The notes beneath the pieces were generated by a model that saw only the letters and a list, made by a program, of their open reading frames with translations, made no database searches and was not told the DNA's origin. Made by a program: the position numbers and the translations under genes. From the NCBI RefSeq assembly GCF_018334155.1, contig NZ_JAGXTP010000001.1, positions 1,984,001 through 2,048,000 of the forward strand: a stretch of DNA of 64,000 nucleotides, written 5' to 3'. Of the stretch, positions 1-9,009 are shown piece after piece (position 1 is the first letter of the stretch; each line of letters opens with the position of its first letter). The stretch comes from Devosia litorisediminis (GTDB lineage Bacteria; Pseudomonadota; Alphaproteobacteria; Rhizobiales; Devosiaceae).

Positions 1-430
1 TGTCCTGAGCGCGCCGCTCAAGCCGTGCGCGCAGCTCCTTGATCGAGGGCGGCAGGATGAAGACGGTGACCATGTCCTTGCGGGCGCTGCGGTAGAGCTG
101 CAGCGTGCCCTGATAGTCGACATCGAACAGGATGTCGTTGCCCGCAGCGAGTTGCTCTTCGACGTGGGCGCGTGGCGTGCCGTAGAAATTGCCATGCACT
201 TCGGCAGATTCGAGCAATTCGCCGTCGGCCTGCATGCGCTTGAACTTGTCCACATCCATGAAGTGGTAGTGCTTGCCATCAACCTCATCGGTCCGCCGCG
301 CCCGTGTGGTGGCGGACACCGACAGGCGGATATTGGGATCGGCACCGAAAAGGGCCCGAGAAATCGACGACTTGCCGGCGCCCGAAGGCGACGCAATCAC
401 CAGCATGACGCCCCGACGCTGGAATTCCAT
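1..430 (-). CDS. gmk: Guanylate kinase, 3' end outside window
   Basis: Phosphorylates GMP to GDP with ATP in the cytoplasm, part of guanine nucleotide supply. The 143 visible residues begin MEFQRRGVML and carry the P-loop SGAGKSS near residues 16-22, then the GMP-binding region with SVSATTRARR and EVHGNFYGTP, and the core strand ILFDVDYQG. The family is about 205-220 aa, so roughly the last third lies left of base 1. The ATG at 430-428 gives the normal start, with the P-loop close to the N-terminus. It is the last visible gene of the minus-strand fab-mltG-yicC run and starts 11 bases after the yicC stop, so it is probably cotranscribed. The identification is firm. Confidence 0.95.
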   Translation of the reverse strand, partial: MEFQRRGVMLVIASPSGAGKSSISRALFGADPNIRLSVSATTRARRTDEVDGKHYHFMDVDKFKRMQADGELLESAEVHGNFYGTPRAHVEEQLAAGNDILFDVDYQGTLQLYRSARKDMVTVFILPPSIKELRARLERRAQD

Positions 431-440
431 CTGGCTTTTC

Positions 441-1331
441 CTATTCGATGTTCTGCACTTGCTCGCGTAATTGATCGATCGACGCCTTGAGGTCAAGGCC
501 GATGGCGGTCAGTTCCACGGCGTTGGATTTGGAGCACAGAGTATTGGCCTCGCGATTGAATTCCTGTGCCAGAAAGTCGAGCCTGCGCCCGACGGCGCCC
601 CCGCCGGCAATCAACTGATGCGCACTGGTCAGATGCGCAGTCAGGCGATCGAGCTCTTCGCGAATGTCAGCCTTGGTCGCCAGCAGCAGGGCTTCCTGCG
701 CCAGACGCTCTTCGGGAATCGAGATATCATCGGCCAGATCGGCGACCTGCTGGCGCAACCGCGCCAATATGGCCTCGCGGGTACGGGCAGGATGGGCTTC
801 GGCCTGGGCAATCTGATCTTCGATCTCCTGCAGGCGCTCGAGCAAGACTGCCGCAATGCGGCCGCCCTCCTGACGTCGGGCCAGCACCAGATCGACAAGC
901 GCCTGAGAGACGCCTTCGATAATCGCTGTGCTCAGTGCTGTTTCTGCTGCAGCGGTCATCGGCTTGTCGCGCTGCTCAAGCACTCCCTTGAGACCGAGAA
1001 TGCCATCGAGGGTCGGCGGCGAGGCAGCAATCTTGCCGGTCATTTCGCTCATGACCGCCAGCACGGTGGCCAGCGCCTGCTCGTTGACCAGCACGTGCCC
1101 GCCTGCCCCATCGCGTTCAATAGAGAGATTGCAGGTAATGGAGCCGCGCGAAATCATCTTGCCGATCAGTTGGCGGATTTCACTCTCCAATGCATCGAAA
1201 CCGGGCGCTAGGCGCAGCCTTACGTCGAGCCCACGGGAGTTGACCGACTTGATTTCGCAGGTGAAAGCGGCACCCGAGACTGCGCCAGTGGCGCGGGCGT
1301 ATCCGGTCATGCTCGCCAGAGACTGGCTCAC
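441..1331 (-). CDS. yicC: YicC/YloC family endoribonuclease
   Basis: 296 aa, the usual family length. The N-terminus SMTGYARA is the family hallmark, and the C-terminal part with EELDRL and RRLDFLAQEFNREANTL is the conserved DUF1732 region. Family members in E. coli and Bacillus are reported endoribonucleases that act in RNA decay; that role is transferred by homology. The start is a GTG whose first bases overlap the mltG stop (GTGA, 4 bases), so translation is probably coupled to mltG. The gmk start follows 11 bases downstream. The yicC-gmk adjacency is common in Proteobacteria and supports the call. Confidence 0.93.
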   Translation of the reverse strand: MSQSLASMTGYARATGAVSGAAFTCEIKSVNSRGLDVRLRLAPGFDALESEIRQLIGKMISRGSITCNLSIERDGAGGHVLVNEQALATVLAVMSEMTGKIAASPPTLDGILGLKGVLEQRDKPMTAAAETALSTAIIEGVSQALVDLVLARRQEGGRIAAVLLERLQEIEDQIAQAEAHPARTREAILARLRQQVADLADDISIPEERLAQEALLLATKADIREELDRLTAHLTSAHQLIAGGGAVGRRLDFLAQEFNREANTLCSKSNAVELTAIGLDLKASIDQLREQVQNIE

Positions 1332-2428
1332 TGAGCGGCCGGGGCGTCAGCAGCCTGACCAGCCTCAGCGTCTTCGAGAGCCTTGCGGGCAGCCTCTGCC
1401 TCATCGGCAATCTTGCGATATTGCGCAACGTTCTTGCGATGCTCAGCATAGGTCTCGGCGAAAACGTGTCCCTCGCTGGGCAAAGCGCCCTTGGCCACGA
1501 AGTAGAGATAGTCGTGGCTATCGGGATTGGCGACCGCGCGCAGCGCTTCAATGCCCGGATTGGCAATAGGTGTGGGGGGCAGACCGTCGATTTGATAGGT
1601 GTTGTAATCGGTCTTGGCTTCGATCTCGGAGCGGCGTAGGCCGCGGCCCAGCGTCGCCTGACCCTTGGTAATGCCATAGATGATGGTCGGGTCTGACTGC
1701 AGGCGCATACCGTCGCGCAGGCGATTGACGAAAACGGCCGCGACCTGTGGACGTTCCGAGGCCACACCGGTCTCGCGTTCGACAATCGACGCGAGTATCA
1801 GCAGTTCTTCGGGTGTCTCAATTGGCAGGTCGACCTGGCGGTCAGCCCAGACCTCGGCCAGTGCGTCAGTCATGGCAGTCTGCATCTTATCCAGCACGGA
1901 CTGGCGGGTATCGCCGGGGACGTAATCGTAGCTGGCGGGCAGCACGGAGCCTTCTGCAGGTATGGTGGTGATTTCGCCAATCAGATTCTCATTGGCATTG
2001 ATGCGCTGCACGACCTCCCAGGAGGTCCAGCCCTCAGGAATGGTCACCGCATAGCGAATCGGGTCGCCTTCGGTGATTTCCCTGAGGATGTCGGCCATGC
2101 TGGCACCGGCGGGGATGCGAAAATCACCCTGCTGGATGATGGAAACCCGCTCCAGTGTGCGCCCACCAGCCTGAAAGATGTAGCGGTTGGAGATGAGCCC
2201 CTGCTCTTCAAGTCGGGTGGAAATCGAGCTCAGGCCGGAGCCGGCCTCAACGCGGAAGGTGGCTTCTTCCGTCAGCGGACCATCGCCATAGAACTGCGAC
2301 GCGCCATAAAGAACCGCCCCACCAGCCACAAGCAGGCCGATAACCAGCAGGGTCAGCAGACCGTTGAGGATATCAACGAAACCGTTGCGCGAACGGCGGC
2401 GCTGGCGCCGAACTTTGCGATCATTCAT
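1328..2428 (-). CDS. mltG: Endolytic murein transglycosylase MltG
   Basis: Cuts nascent glycan strands at the inner membrane and so sets peptidoglycan chain length. The 366-aa protein has a very basic cytoplasmic N-terminus, one membrane segment (about residues 17-42), a LysM-like region, and the YceG catalytic domain with LASIVERETG, whose first Glu of ERETG is the family catalytic residue, followed by AAVFVNRL and DPTIIYG. The C-terminus is an alanine-rich tail. I chose the ATG at 2428; a TTG four codons upstream is also possible. The fabF-mltG-yicC order is typical of Rhizobiales. A probable terminator after fabF suggests mltG may have its own promoter. Confidence 0.94.
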   Translation of the reverse strand: MNDRKVRRQRRRSRNGFVDILNGLLTLLVIGLLVAGGAVLYGASQFYGDGPLTEEATFRVEAGSGLSSISTRLEEQGLISNRYIFQAGGRTLERVSIIQQGDFRIPAGASMADILREITEGDPIRYAVTIPEGWTSWEVVQRINANENLIGEITTIPAEGSVLPASYDYVPGDTRQSVLDKMQTAMTDALAEVWADRQVDLPIETPEELLILASIVERETGVASERPQVAAVFVNRLRDGMRLQSDPTIIYGITKGQATLGRGLRRSEIEAKTDYNTYQIDGLPPTPIANPGIEALRAVANPDSHDYLYFVAKGALPSEGHVFAETYAEHRKNVAQYRKIADEAEAARKALEDAEAGQAADAPAAQ

Positions 2429-2537
2429 TTTGCGGCTCAATCTTGGTGCCCGGTCGCTTCACATAGCGCCGAATCTTGTCGGTAAAACAGCAGCCGGTCG
2501 TGACGACGGCTGCGGCATTGTTCGCAAGCCAGAGCGC

Positions 2538-2577
2538 AAAGACAAGAGGCACGCTGCGCCACAGCGCCAAGTGCCTC
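2538..2577 (-). terminator. Probable terminator after fabF
   Basis: On the minus strand, about 18 bases after the fabF stop, the arms GAGGCAC and GTGCCTC (2571-2577 with 2546-2552) close a hairpin that holds a second small stem, followed by TTGTCTTT. The U-rich tail is imperfect, so it may terminate only part of the transcripts before mltG. Confidence 0.5.
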
Positions 2578-2594
2578 CGACAGCCGTGGAAAAG

Positions 2595-3863
2595 TCAGTG
2601 GACCTTGCGCATGACCAGCGTTGCGTTGGTCCCGCCGAAGCCGAAGCTGTTGGAAAGCGCCACGTTGATCTCTTTCTTGAATGCCTTTTTGGGCACAAGA
2701 TTGATCACGGTATCAACCGATGGATTGTCGAGATTCAGCGTAGGCGGCGCGATATTATCGCGCATGGCAAGCAGCGAGAAAATAGCCTCGGCCGAACCGG
2801 CAGCGCCCAGCAGGTGGCCAATAGCCGATTTTGTCGAGCTCATGGCCACGTTCTGAGCGGCATCGCCCAGCATGCGAGTGACCGAACCCAGTTCGATTTC
2901 GTCGCCCAGTGGGGTCGAGGTACCATGCGCGTTGATGTAGTCAATCTCGGACGGTGCAATGCCTGCACGCTTGATGGCGGCCTGCATGCAGCGGAAGCCG
3001 CCATCACCATCTTCGGATGGTGCGGTAATGTGATAGGCATCGCCGGAGAGGCCATAGCCGATAATTTCGCCATAAATCTTGGCGCCACGGGCCTTGGCCC
3101 GCTCGTAATCTTCCAGCACCACGATGCCGGCGCCCTCACCCATGACAAAACCGTCGCGGTCCTTGTCATAGGGGCGTGAAGCCGCTTCGGGGTTGTCGTT
3201 AAAGCCGGTGGACAGGGCACGGCAGGCGGCGAAGCCGGCCAGAGCCAGGCGATTGACGCAGCTTTCAGCACCACCTGCGACCATGACGTCAGCGTCACCC
3301 AGGGCGATCAGACGGGCGGCGTCACCAATGGCATGGGCGCCCGTGGAGCAAGCCGTTACAACTGAATGATTGGGACCCTTGAGCCCGAACCGGATCGACA
3401 CATGGCCTGAAGCCAGGTTGATCAAGCGACCGGGGATAAAGAAGGGGCTGATACGACGCGGACCCTTTTCGTGCAGGGTAACCGAAGCGTCGTAGATGCC
3501 GCCGACACCGCCAATGCCCGAACCGATCAGAACGCCTGTGCGTTCCTGATCTTCCTGGGTCTTGGGTTCGACGCCGGCATCCTGAATAGCCTGGGTCGCC
3601 GCCGCCATCGCATAAACGATGAAAGGGTCAACCTTGCGCTGCTCTTTGACGTCCATCCACTCATCTGGATTGTACTTGCCGTCGGCGTAGTCGCCGAGCG
3701 GCAAGCGATGAGCAATCTGACAGGCGATATCGTCAACCTGGAAGTCGTCGATGCGTTTGGCACCGCTCTTGCCAGCAAGAATATTGGCCCAAGTGGCCTC
3801 AACCCCGCAACCGAGTGGCGTAACAAGGCCAAGCCCGGAGACAACAACGCGACGAAGTTCCAT
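2595..3863 (-). CDS. fabF: Beta-ketoacyl-ACP synthase II
   Basis: Condenses malonyl-ACP with growing acyl-ACP chains in type II fatty acid synthesis. The 422-aa protein has the thiolase fold with the acyl-accepting Cys in TACSTGA (about residue 172) and the two decarboxylation histidines in HGTSTPLGD and KSAIGHLLGAAG, plus the glycine-rich C-terminal loop NSFGFGGTNA. That is the complete Cys-His-His triad of a KAS I/II enzyme. The ATG at 3863 gives the usual MxLRRVVVSG start; a TTG two codons upstream is less likely. It lies 22 bases after acpP, the standard acpP-fabF pair. Confidence 0.97.
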   Translation of the reverse strand: MELRRVVVSGLGLVTPLGCGVEATWANILAGKSGAKRIDDFQVDDIACQIAHRLPLGDYADGKYNPDEWMDVKEQRKVDPFIVYAMAAATQAIQDAGVEPKTQEDQERTGVLIGSGIGGVGGIYDASVTLHEKGPRRISPFFIPGRLINLASGHVSIRFGLKGPNHSVVTACSTGAHAIGDAARLIALGDADVMVAGGAESCVNRLALAGFAACRALSTGFNDNPEAASRPYDKDRDGFVMGEGAGIVVLEDYERAKARGAKIYGEIIGYGLSGDAYHITAPSEDGDGGFRCMQAAIKRAGIAPSEIDYINAHGTSTPLGDEIELGSVTRMLGDAAQNVAMSSTKSAIGHLLGAAGSAEAIFSLLAMRDNIAPPTLNLDNPSVDTVINLVPKKAFKKEINVALSNSFGFGGTNATLVMRKVH

Positions 3864-3885
3864 GGTCAACTATCTCAATCGGTAA

Positions 3886-4122
3886 TTAGCCGACTGCCTT
3901 GGTGAGAAACGAGACGGCGTCGCCAAAGGTCTGAATGCCTTCGGCTGCGTCGTCAGGAATCTCAACCGAGAATTCTTCTTCAAAGGCCATCACCAGCTCG
4001 ACCTGGTCGAGGGAGTCGGCACCCAGATCGTCGATAAAGCTGGCCTTTTCGACAACCTTCTCGGCATCCACATTGAGGTGTTCCACAACGATCTTGCGGA
4101 CCCGATCAGCGACATCGCTCAT
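3886..4122 (-). CDS. acpP: Acyl carrier protein
   Basis: 78 aa, acidic, with the phosphopantetheine attachment Ser37 in [10 protein letters not shown], exactly the family motif. It carries the growing acyl chain between the Fab enzymes. The ATG is preceded by GGGAAG at a normal distance. It sits between fabG (upstream on the minus strand) and fabF. The 216-base gap to fabG is long enough to hold a separate acpP promoter, as is usual because ACP is needed in large amounts, but I could not pick out a convincing one. Confidence 0.98.
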   Translation of the reverse strand: MSDVADRVRKIVVEHLNVDAEKVVEKASFIDDLGADSLDQVELVMAFEEEFSVEIPDDAAEGIQTFGDAVSFLTKAVG

Positions 4123-4338
4123 AGTTTGACTTCCCTTTTCGAAATCGAGGTTTCGTTTCGTTTCTTATTGGCGCATTGCCAAATCTTCAAGCGCTCTGTT
4201 GGCTAACTCAACGTCAATGTAGGCGCCCATTGGAGCGCCCGCAAGGCGATGGCCAGCAGTGCAATCGGGGCCGATTAGCACACTTGACCGCGGCGCGCCA
4301 TAAGCCAATGCCCCGGTTTTCAACGGCTTGAACCGTTA

Positions 4339-5076
4339 TCAGACCATCGCCATGCCGCCATTGACGTTAAGCGTATGGCCCGTGACATATGCTGCGGCAT
4401 CGCTGGCAAGGAAAACTGCGCAACCAGCAACTTCCTGTGCAGTGCCCAACCGGTGGGCAGGAATCGTCGACAGGATCGACTCGCGCTGCTTGTCATTGAG
4501 CTCATCGGTCATGGCCGAAGCGATGAAGCCGGGCGCGATCGAATTGACGGTGATGTTGCGCGACGCGACTTCGTGCGCCAGCGCCTTGTTCATGCCAATC
4601 AGGCCGGCCTTGGAGGCGGCGTAATTGCCCTGCCCCGGATTACCCATGACGCCCACGACCGAAGAAATGCCGATAATGCGACCAAAACGCTGTTTCATCA
4701 TTCCGCGCAGGGCGGAGCGATTGAGATGGAAAGCGGCGGTCAGATTGACCGCGATAACTTCGTCCCACTCTTCGTCCTTCATACGCATGAAGAGATTATC
4801 GCGGGTCATGCCGGCATTGTTGACCAGAATATCGAGGCCACCCATGGCCTCCTCTGCGGCCGGGACCAGCCTGTCGACCTCATCGAGCCTGGAGAGGTTA
4901 CAGGGCAGGATGGGGCTGTCCTTACCGATTGCGGCCGCGGTATCTTCAAGGGCACCAACGCGGGTGCCACTGAGTGCAACGACGGCGCCGGCGTCTGCAA
5001 GGGCCTTGGCGATCTCGCGACCAATACCGCCACTTGCACCCGTCACAAGCGCGCGTTTACCAGTTAAATCAAACAT
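4339..5076 (-). CDS. fabG: 3-oxoacyl-ACP reductase
   Basis: NADPH-dependent reduction of 3-ketoacyl-ACP in fatty acid elongation. The 245-aa SDR protein has the cofactor motif TGASGGIG (residues 12-19), NNAG (87-90), a catalytic Ser in GISSVVG, and Tyr152/Lys156 in NYAASKAG. Length and position between fabD and acpP separate it from generic SDRs. It starts 52 bases after the fabD stop, which fits one operon. Confidence 0.96.
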   Translation of the reverse strand: MFDLTGKRALVTGASGGIGREIAKALADAGAVVALSGTRVGALEDTAAAIGKDSPILPCNLSRLDEVDRLVPAAEEAMGGLDILVNNAGMTRDNLFMRMKDEEWDEVIAVNLTAAFHLNRSALRGMMKQRFGRIIGISSVVGVMGNPGQGNYAASKAGLIGMNKALAHEVASRNITVNSIAPGFIASAMTDELNDKQRESILSTIPAHRLGTAQEVAGCAVFLASDAAAYVTGHTLNVNGGMAMV

Positions 5077-5128
5077 TTAGTTGTCTCCTGTGGAGAAAGT
5101 GATTCAAGCCAACGGGGTTGGAATGCGA

Positions 5129-6079
5129 TCAGGCAGAAAGCTCAGCGACGAAGGCGTCGATATCGGCCGGCGTCCCGACCGCGGTAGCGACGGCATCGCC
5201 ATTAATGCGCTTGGCCAGGCCGGTTAGAACCTTGCCGGTGCCCAGTTCAGCCAGGTGGGTCACCCCGCCCTCGCCGGTCAGCCAGGCGACGCTTTCTGTC
5301 CAGCGAACCACGCCCGTGACCTGTTCGACGAGGCGCTGGCGAATTTCGTCAGGATCGGAAATCGGCGTCGCAAGAACGTTGGCGACGAGTGGCACAACCG
5401 GTGCATTGACGGTTACCTCTGCAAGCGCTGCGGCCATGGCCTCAGCGGCAGGCTGCATAAGAGAGCAATGGAACGGGGCGCTGACAGGCAAAAGCAGAGC
5501 GCGCTTGGCGCCCTTAGCCTTGGCAATTTCCAGTGCCCGTTCGACCGCAGCCGTTGCGCCCGAAATGACAACCTGGCCGGGGGCATTGTCATTTGCCACA
5601 TCGCAAACCTCGTCACCGGCGGCCTCTGCAGCCACAGCACGGGCCGTTTCCAAATCCAATCCGAGCAACGCAGCCATGGCGCCGTGGCCCACGGGGACTG
5701 CTTTCTGCATGGCCTGACCGCGGGTCTTGAGCAGGCGCGCCGCGTCCGACACCGAGAAAGTTCCCGCGGCGCAAAGGGCCGAATATTCACCCAGGGAATG
5801 CCCAGCAACGAAGGCGGCGTGATCGGCAAGAGAGATGCCCTTGGCCTCAAGCACGCGCACAACGGCGAGGCTGACCGCCATCAGCGCAGGCTGAGCATTT
5901 TCGGTCAGACGCAGCGTGTCGTCAGGCCCCTCGAACATAATCGCCGACAGGTTCTGGCCGAGCGCCTCGTCAACCTCTTCAAACACGGCGCGGGCCTCGG
6001 GATAGGCCGCCGCCAGTTCCTTGCCCATGCCGACAGCCTGGCTGCCCTGCCCCGGAAAAGTGAATGCGCGCTTGGTCAT
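5129..6079 (-). CDS. fabD: Malonyl-CoA:ACP malonyltransferase
   Basis: Transfers malonyl from CoA to ACP, the committed loading step of fatty acid synthesis. 316 aa with FPGQGSQ at residues 8-14, the nucleophile Ser95 in GHSLGEY, and the His of SAPFHCSLM near residue 203. The start is well defined by GGAGG seven bases upstream of the ATG. It is the first gene of the minus-strand fab operon, and the 276-base divergent gap to the TetR gene should hold its promoter. Confidence 0.97.
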   Translation of the reverse strand: MTKRAFTFPGQGSQAVGMGKELAAAYPEARAVFEEVDEALGQNLSAIMFEGPDDTLRLTENAQPALMAVSLAVVRVLEAKGISLADHAAFVAGHSLGEYSALCAAGTFSVSDAARLLKTRGQAMQKAVPVGHGAMAALLGLDLETARAVAAEAAGDEVCDVANDNAPGQVVISGATAAVERALEIAKAKGAKRALLLPVSAPFHCSLMQPAAEAMAAALAEVTVNAPVVPLVANVLATPISDPDEIRQRLVEQVTGVVRWTESVAWLTGEGGVTHLAELGTGKVLTGLAKRINGDAVATAVGTPADIDAFVAELSA

Positions 6080-6300
6080 GAGAGTCCTCCAGGGGATCAG
6101 TTAGACAGGCTAGAGAGGCACTGTCCAGTTGCCGGCGCATTTGCCCCGCGGGTGTGTCGGAGTCAAGGCAACGGCCCCTCTTGACGCCAAGAGCGCATAT
6201 TCCGCTGTGAACAGCGCTCGTCCGGCGCGCACGCCGGTGTACCAGTGGTGCTGTGCGCCACCCGCATAGCATGTGGGTGTGGGCGCACGACATCATTTAC

Positions 6301-6338
6301 AGACTGACGGTCAGTCTATAAACCGACCGGCAGTCAGT
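6301..6338. promoter_or_regulatory. Palindromic operator between fabD and tetR
   Basis: AGACTGACGGTCAGTCT (6301-6317) is a perfect dyad with 8-base arms and a one-base centre. A degenerate second copy, AACCGACCGGCAGTC, begins 19 bases further on at 6321. Paired dyads about two helical turns apart, next to a TetR gene, are typical TetR-family operators. The site lies 39 bases before the TetR start and could also reach the fabD promoter. An 11-base core identical to this one recurs at 50334-50344. Confidence 0.65.
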
Positions 6339-6355
6339 ATTCATTCGGATAGATC

Positions 6356-7108
6356 ATGGCCCGCACCGTAAAACACCCCGAAGTTCGCCGCGCGGAACTC
6401 GTCGGCGCTGCCCGTTCGCTGTTCTTTGAGCGTGGTTATGACGCGACCAGCGTAGATGAAATTATTGCGCGCGCCGGGGTCTCAAAGGGCGCGTTCTACT
6501 ACTACTTCCCCTCTAAGGGGGCGGTACTGGAGGCACTGGCGGAACAGATGGCAGAAGAGGCTGCGGTCAATATCCGCCCCATACTGACAGACGACACGCT
6601 GAATGGCTTCGAGCGGCTGCAGCAATTTCTCAGGCTCAATCAGCGTCTCAAGGCAGAACAGGCACCGGAAACACTCGCCTTGTTCGAAGCGCTGTTCCAT
6701 CCCCAGAATCTGGCGCTGCATCATCATGTCTTTACCCGGGTGAGCCGCGTCATGAACCCGATTATGGCAACGATCCTGCAACAGGGCATGGATGACGGGA
6801 GTTTCTTGCCGGGGGATCCATTGGCCATTGCTGAAGTCTTGCTGGGAATCAGCTCGACCACGCATGAAGCCGTCGCTGGGCTGGTGGGCGCGGACTCCGA
6901 AGAGGCGTTCAAAGCAGCGGCAGCAGCATTTCAGCGTCGCTGGCTCACTCAAGGGGTTATCGCCGATCGCATCCTGGGGCTTCCGGAGGGCAGCACCGAG
7001 TTTGTTGAACCGGGATTCGCCGAGGCGTTTTTTGCGGGCTGGCGACAGGCTCGAGCCCAAAGGAGTGCAACAAGAGGCAATTTTGCAGAGGACGTCGACC
7101 GGTTCTGA
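6356..7108 (+). CDS. TetR/AcrR family transcriptional regulator
   Basis: 250 aa. The N-terminal helix-turn-helix spans roughly residues 12-58 (AARSLFFERGYDATSVDEIIARAGVSKGAFYYYF in two pieces matches the TetR_N pattern: alpha-1, the SVDEI helix, and the G-V-S-K-G-A-F-Y-Y-Y-F recognition helix). The C-terminal ligand domain has no recognisable subfamily motif, and the protein is longer than the usual 190-220 aa, with a basic tail. It diverges from fabD, with a strong dyad between them. It probably represses itself; control of the fab operon is an inference from position. The ligand is unknown. Confidence 0.88.
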   Translation: MARTVKHPEVRRAELVGAARSLFFERGYDATSVDEIIARAGVSKGAFYYYFPSKGAVLEALAEQMAEEAAVNIRPILTDDTLNGFERLQQFLRLNQRLKAEQAPETLALFEALFHPQNLALHHHVFTRVSRVMNPIMATILQQGMDDGSFLPGDPLAIAEVLLGISSTTHEAVAGLVGADSEEAFKAAAAAFQRRWLTQGVIADRILGLPEGSTEFVEPGFAEAFFAGWRQARAQRSATRGNFAEDVDRF

Positions 7109-7383
7109 ACGGGATGCCGCCCAGCCTCCCCCGCTGGGAGGCCCTGGTGTCGTGGGCTGAAGCCGCGAGCACGCTTGCCTTTGCCCGGCCTGTCGCTTAT
7201 AGACGCGCCAGCAATTCGTTTGGCCGGGGGCTGAACGGAGGGTTTGCTTATTGCAAATAGGACGAAAAGTCCGGCCTCCCGTGTTCCCGCTCTTTGCAAG
7301 ACTGCTTTGACGCCCTTCCCGGCTTCAAGGAGGCTCCGCGCTAAGTGAAATGCAGTGTTTGAACCACGAAGGAAGGCGCATAC

Positions 7384-7782
7384 ATGGCCCTTTACGAGCA
7401 TATCTACCTGGCACGCCAGGACGTTTCCCAGCAGCAGGTCGAAGAACTGACCACTGCACTGACCGATATCCTGTCCAATGGCGGCGGCAAGGTCACCAAG
7501 AATGAATATTGGGGCCTGAAGGGTCTCTCCTATCGCATTCGCAAGAACCGCAAGGCGCACTACACGCTGCTGAACATCGATGCATCGCCAGCGGCGGTTG
7601 CTGAAATGGAACGCCAGATGCGCATCAATGAAGACATCCTGCGTTTCATGACCGTCCGCGTGGACGAGCATGAAGAGGGCCCGTCTGCCATGATGGCAAA
7701 GCGTGACCGTGACGACAGCCGTCCCGATCGTGGCGGTGACCGTGGTGGCTTCAGCGGCGAACGCCGCCCGCGCCGTTTCTAA
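7384..7782 (+). CDS. rpsF: 30S ribosomal protein S6
   Basis: 132 aa. It starts [15 protein letters not shown], with [21 protein letters not shown] in the conserved core, and ends in a low-complexity Arg/Asp/Gly tail ([16 protein letters not shown]) common in alphaproteobacterial S6. S6 pairs with S18 in the small-subunit platform. It is the first gene of rpsF-rpsR-rplI, with GAAGG upstream of the ATG. The 275-base leader may bind the S6:S18 complex, as in other bacteria. It holds a short dyad TTTGC-TTATT-GCAAA at 7243-7257, but I could not fold a confident S6:S18 motif. Confidence 0.97.
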   Translation: MALYEHIYLARQDVSQQQVEELTTALTDILSNGGGKVTKNEYWGLKGLSYRIRKNRKAHYTLLNIDASPAAVAEMERQMRINEDILRFMTVRVDEHEEGPSAMMAKRDRDDSRPDRGGDRGGFSGERRPRRF

Positions 7783-7800
7783 GAAAAGGACCCCATAGCT

Positions 7801-8055
7801 ATGGCAATCAAAGATCTCACGACCGCCCAGGCCCGTCGTCCTTTCCAGCGTCGCCGCAAGACCTGCCCGTTCTCCGGTGAAGGCGCGCCAAAGATCGACT
7901 ACAAGGACGTCCGTCTGCTCTCGCGTTACGTTTCCGAGCGCGGCAAGATCGTCCCAAGCCGCATCACCGCCGTTTCGGCACTGAAGCAGCGTGAACTGGC
8001 TCGCGCCATCAAGCGTGCCCGCTTCATCGGCATCATGCCTTACGCCGTTCAGTAA
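7801..8055 (+). CDS. rpsR: 30S ribosomal protein S18
   Basis: 84 aa, strongly basic, with the family signature [11 protein letters not shown] and [18 protein letters not shown], and [10 protein letters not shown] near the C-terminus. It lies 18 bases after rpsF, with AAGGA upstream of the ATG. Partner of S6 in the 30S platform. Confidence 0.97.
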   Translation: MAIKDLTTAQARRPFQRRRKTCPFSGEGAPKIDYKDVRLLSRYVSERGKIVPSRITAVSALKQRELARAIKRARFIGIMPYAVQ

Positions 8056-8195
8056 ACTTGGGCTGGGCTGGCTTCGGTCAGCCCGACCACTCGCCTACCC
8101 GCCTATCTGTGCCAACAGGCACACCGCTGGGGCATCCGGAATGGTCCGGGGCTCCTAACCGTCCAAGAGACGGGACAGCCAAAAGGAATTCCCAC

Positions 8196-8768
8196 ATGAA
8201 AGTCATTCTTCTCGAGCGCATCGCCCGCACGGGTTCGATCGGCGACGAAGTCACTGTGAAGGACGGCTTTGCCCGTAACTTCCTGCTGCCACAGGGCAAG
8301 GCGCTGCGCGCCACCGAAGCCAACCGCAAGAAGTTCGAAGCAGAACGCGCCAATATCGAAAAGCGCAATGAAGAGCGCCGCAATGCCGCTTCGGGCATTG
8401 CCGAAGGCTTGAACGGCAGCACCGTGACCATGATCCGCCAGGCTGGCGAAACCGGTCAGCTGTACGGTTCGGTTGCTTCGCGCGATATCGTTGAGGCGCT
8501 GGCTGAAGCCGGCTTCACCGTGCAGCGCAGCCAGGTCGACCTGCTCGACCCGATCAAGTCGGTTGGCCTGCACACCGTGGCCCTGAACCTGCATGCTGAA
8601 GTTGCCGTGACCATCACAGTCAACGTTGCCCGCTCCGAAGACGAAGCTGAGCGTCAGGCATCGGGTGAAGACGTCACCGTGACTGTCTATGAAGACGACG
8701 TCGATGGCGATTTCGCTGCCGGCCAGAAGGATGCCAAGCAGGACGACCGCTTCGACGACGAAGCCTAG
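8196..8768 (+). CDS. rplI: 50S ribosomal protein L9
   Basis: 190 aa. The N-terminal domain, [19 protein letters not shown] then [16 protein letters not shown], is the L9 signature; a long charged helix (about 45-75) and a C-terminal domain follow, ending in an acidic tail typical of alphaproteobacteria. The reading frame is open upstream to 8058, but the ATG at 8196 with AAAAGGAATT in front gives the family start. The extension is not coding. The 140-base gap from rpsR holds no other gene. Confidence 0.97.
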   Translation: MKVILLERIARTGSIGDEVTVKDGFARNFLLPQGKALRATEANRKKFEAERANIEKRNEERRNAASGIAEGLNGSTVTMIRQAGETGQLYGSVASRDIVEALAEAGFTVQRSQVDLLDPIKSVGLHTVALNLHAEVAVTITVNVARSEDEAERQASGEDVTVTVYEDDVDGDFAAGQKDAKQDDRFDDEA

Positions 8769-8791
8769 GCCTTACGCTTCCTAGTGAATTG

Positions 8792-8821
8792 AAAAGGCCG
8801 GGCTCATCGCCCGGCCTTTTT
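8792..8821 (+). terminator. Intrinsic terminator of the rpsF operon
   Basis: A perfect 12-base stem (AAAAGGCCGGGC at 8792-8803 with GCCCGGCCTTTT at 8809-8820), loop TCATC, ending in a T run. It lies 24 bases after the rplI stop and separates the ribosomal operon from dnaB. Confidence 0.9.
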
Positions 8822-9009
8822 GTTTGGGTCGTGCCGCGACTCGGCGCATTCTGCATGCTTGGCCGCATGCAAGCGCTGGCTATCACAATCCCCGTTGTCC
8901 ACAGTGTTCACAGCGCCGTTTTAGACAGCGGTAAGAACTCCGTTGGTAGGTCGAGACTCTGGCCCGCGCTGCGTGGTTAAGAAAGGCTGACGTTTAACTC
9001 GAGGGACTC

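Noticed and set aside
7109..7383. S6:S18 ribosomal leader motif before rpsF
   Set aside because: The location fits, but I could not fold the diagnostic bulged stem with confidence, so it is mentioned only with rpsF.
8058..8195. Upstream 46-codon extension of the L9 frame
   Set aside because: It runs through the gap after rpsR and precedes the conserved [10 protein letters not shown] start, which has its own AAGGAATT ribosome site.
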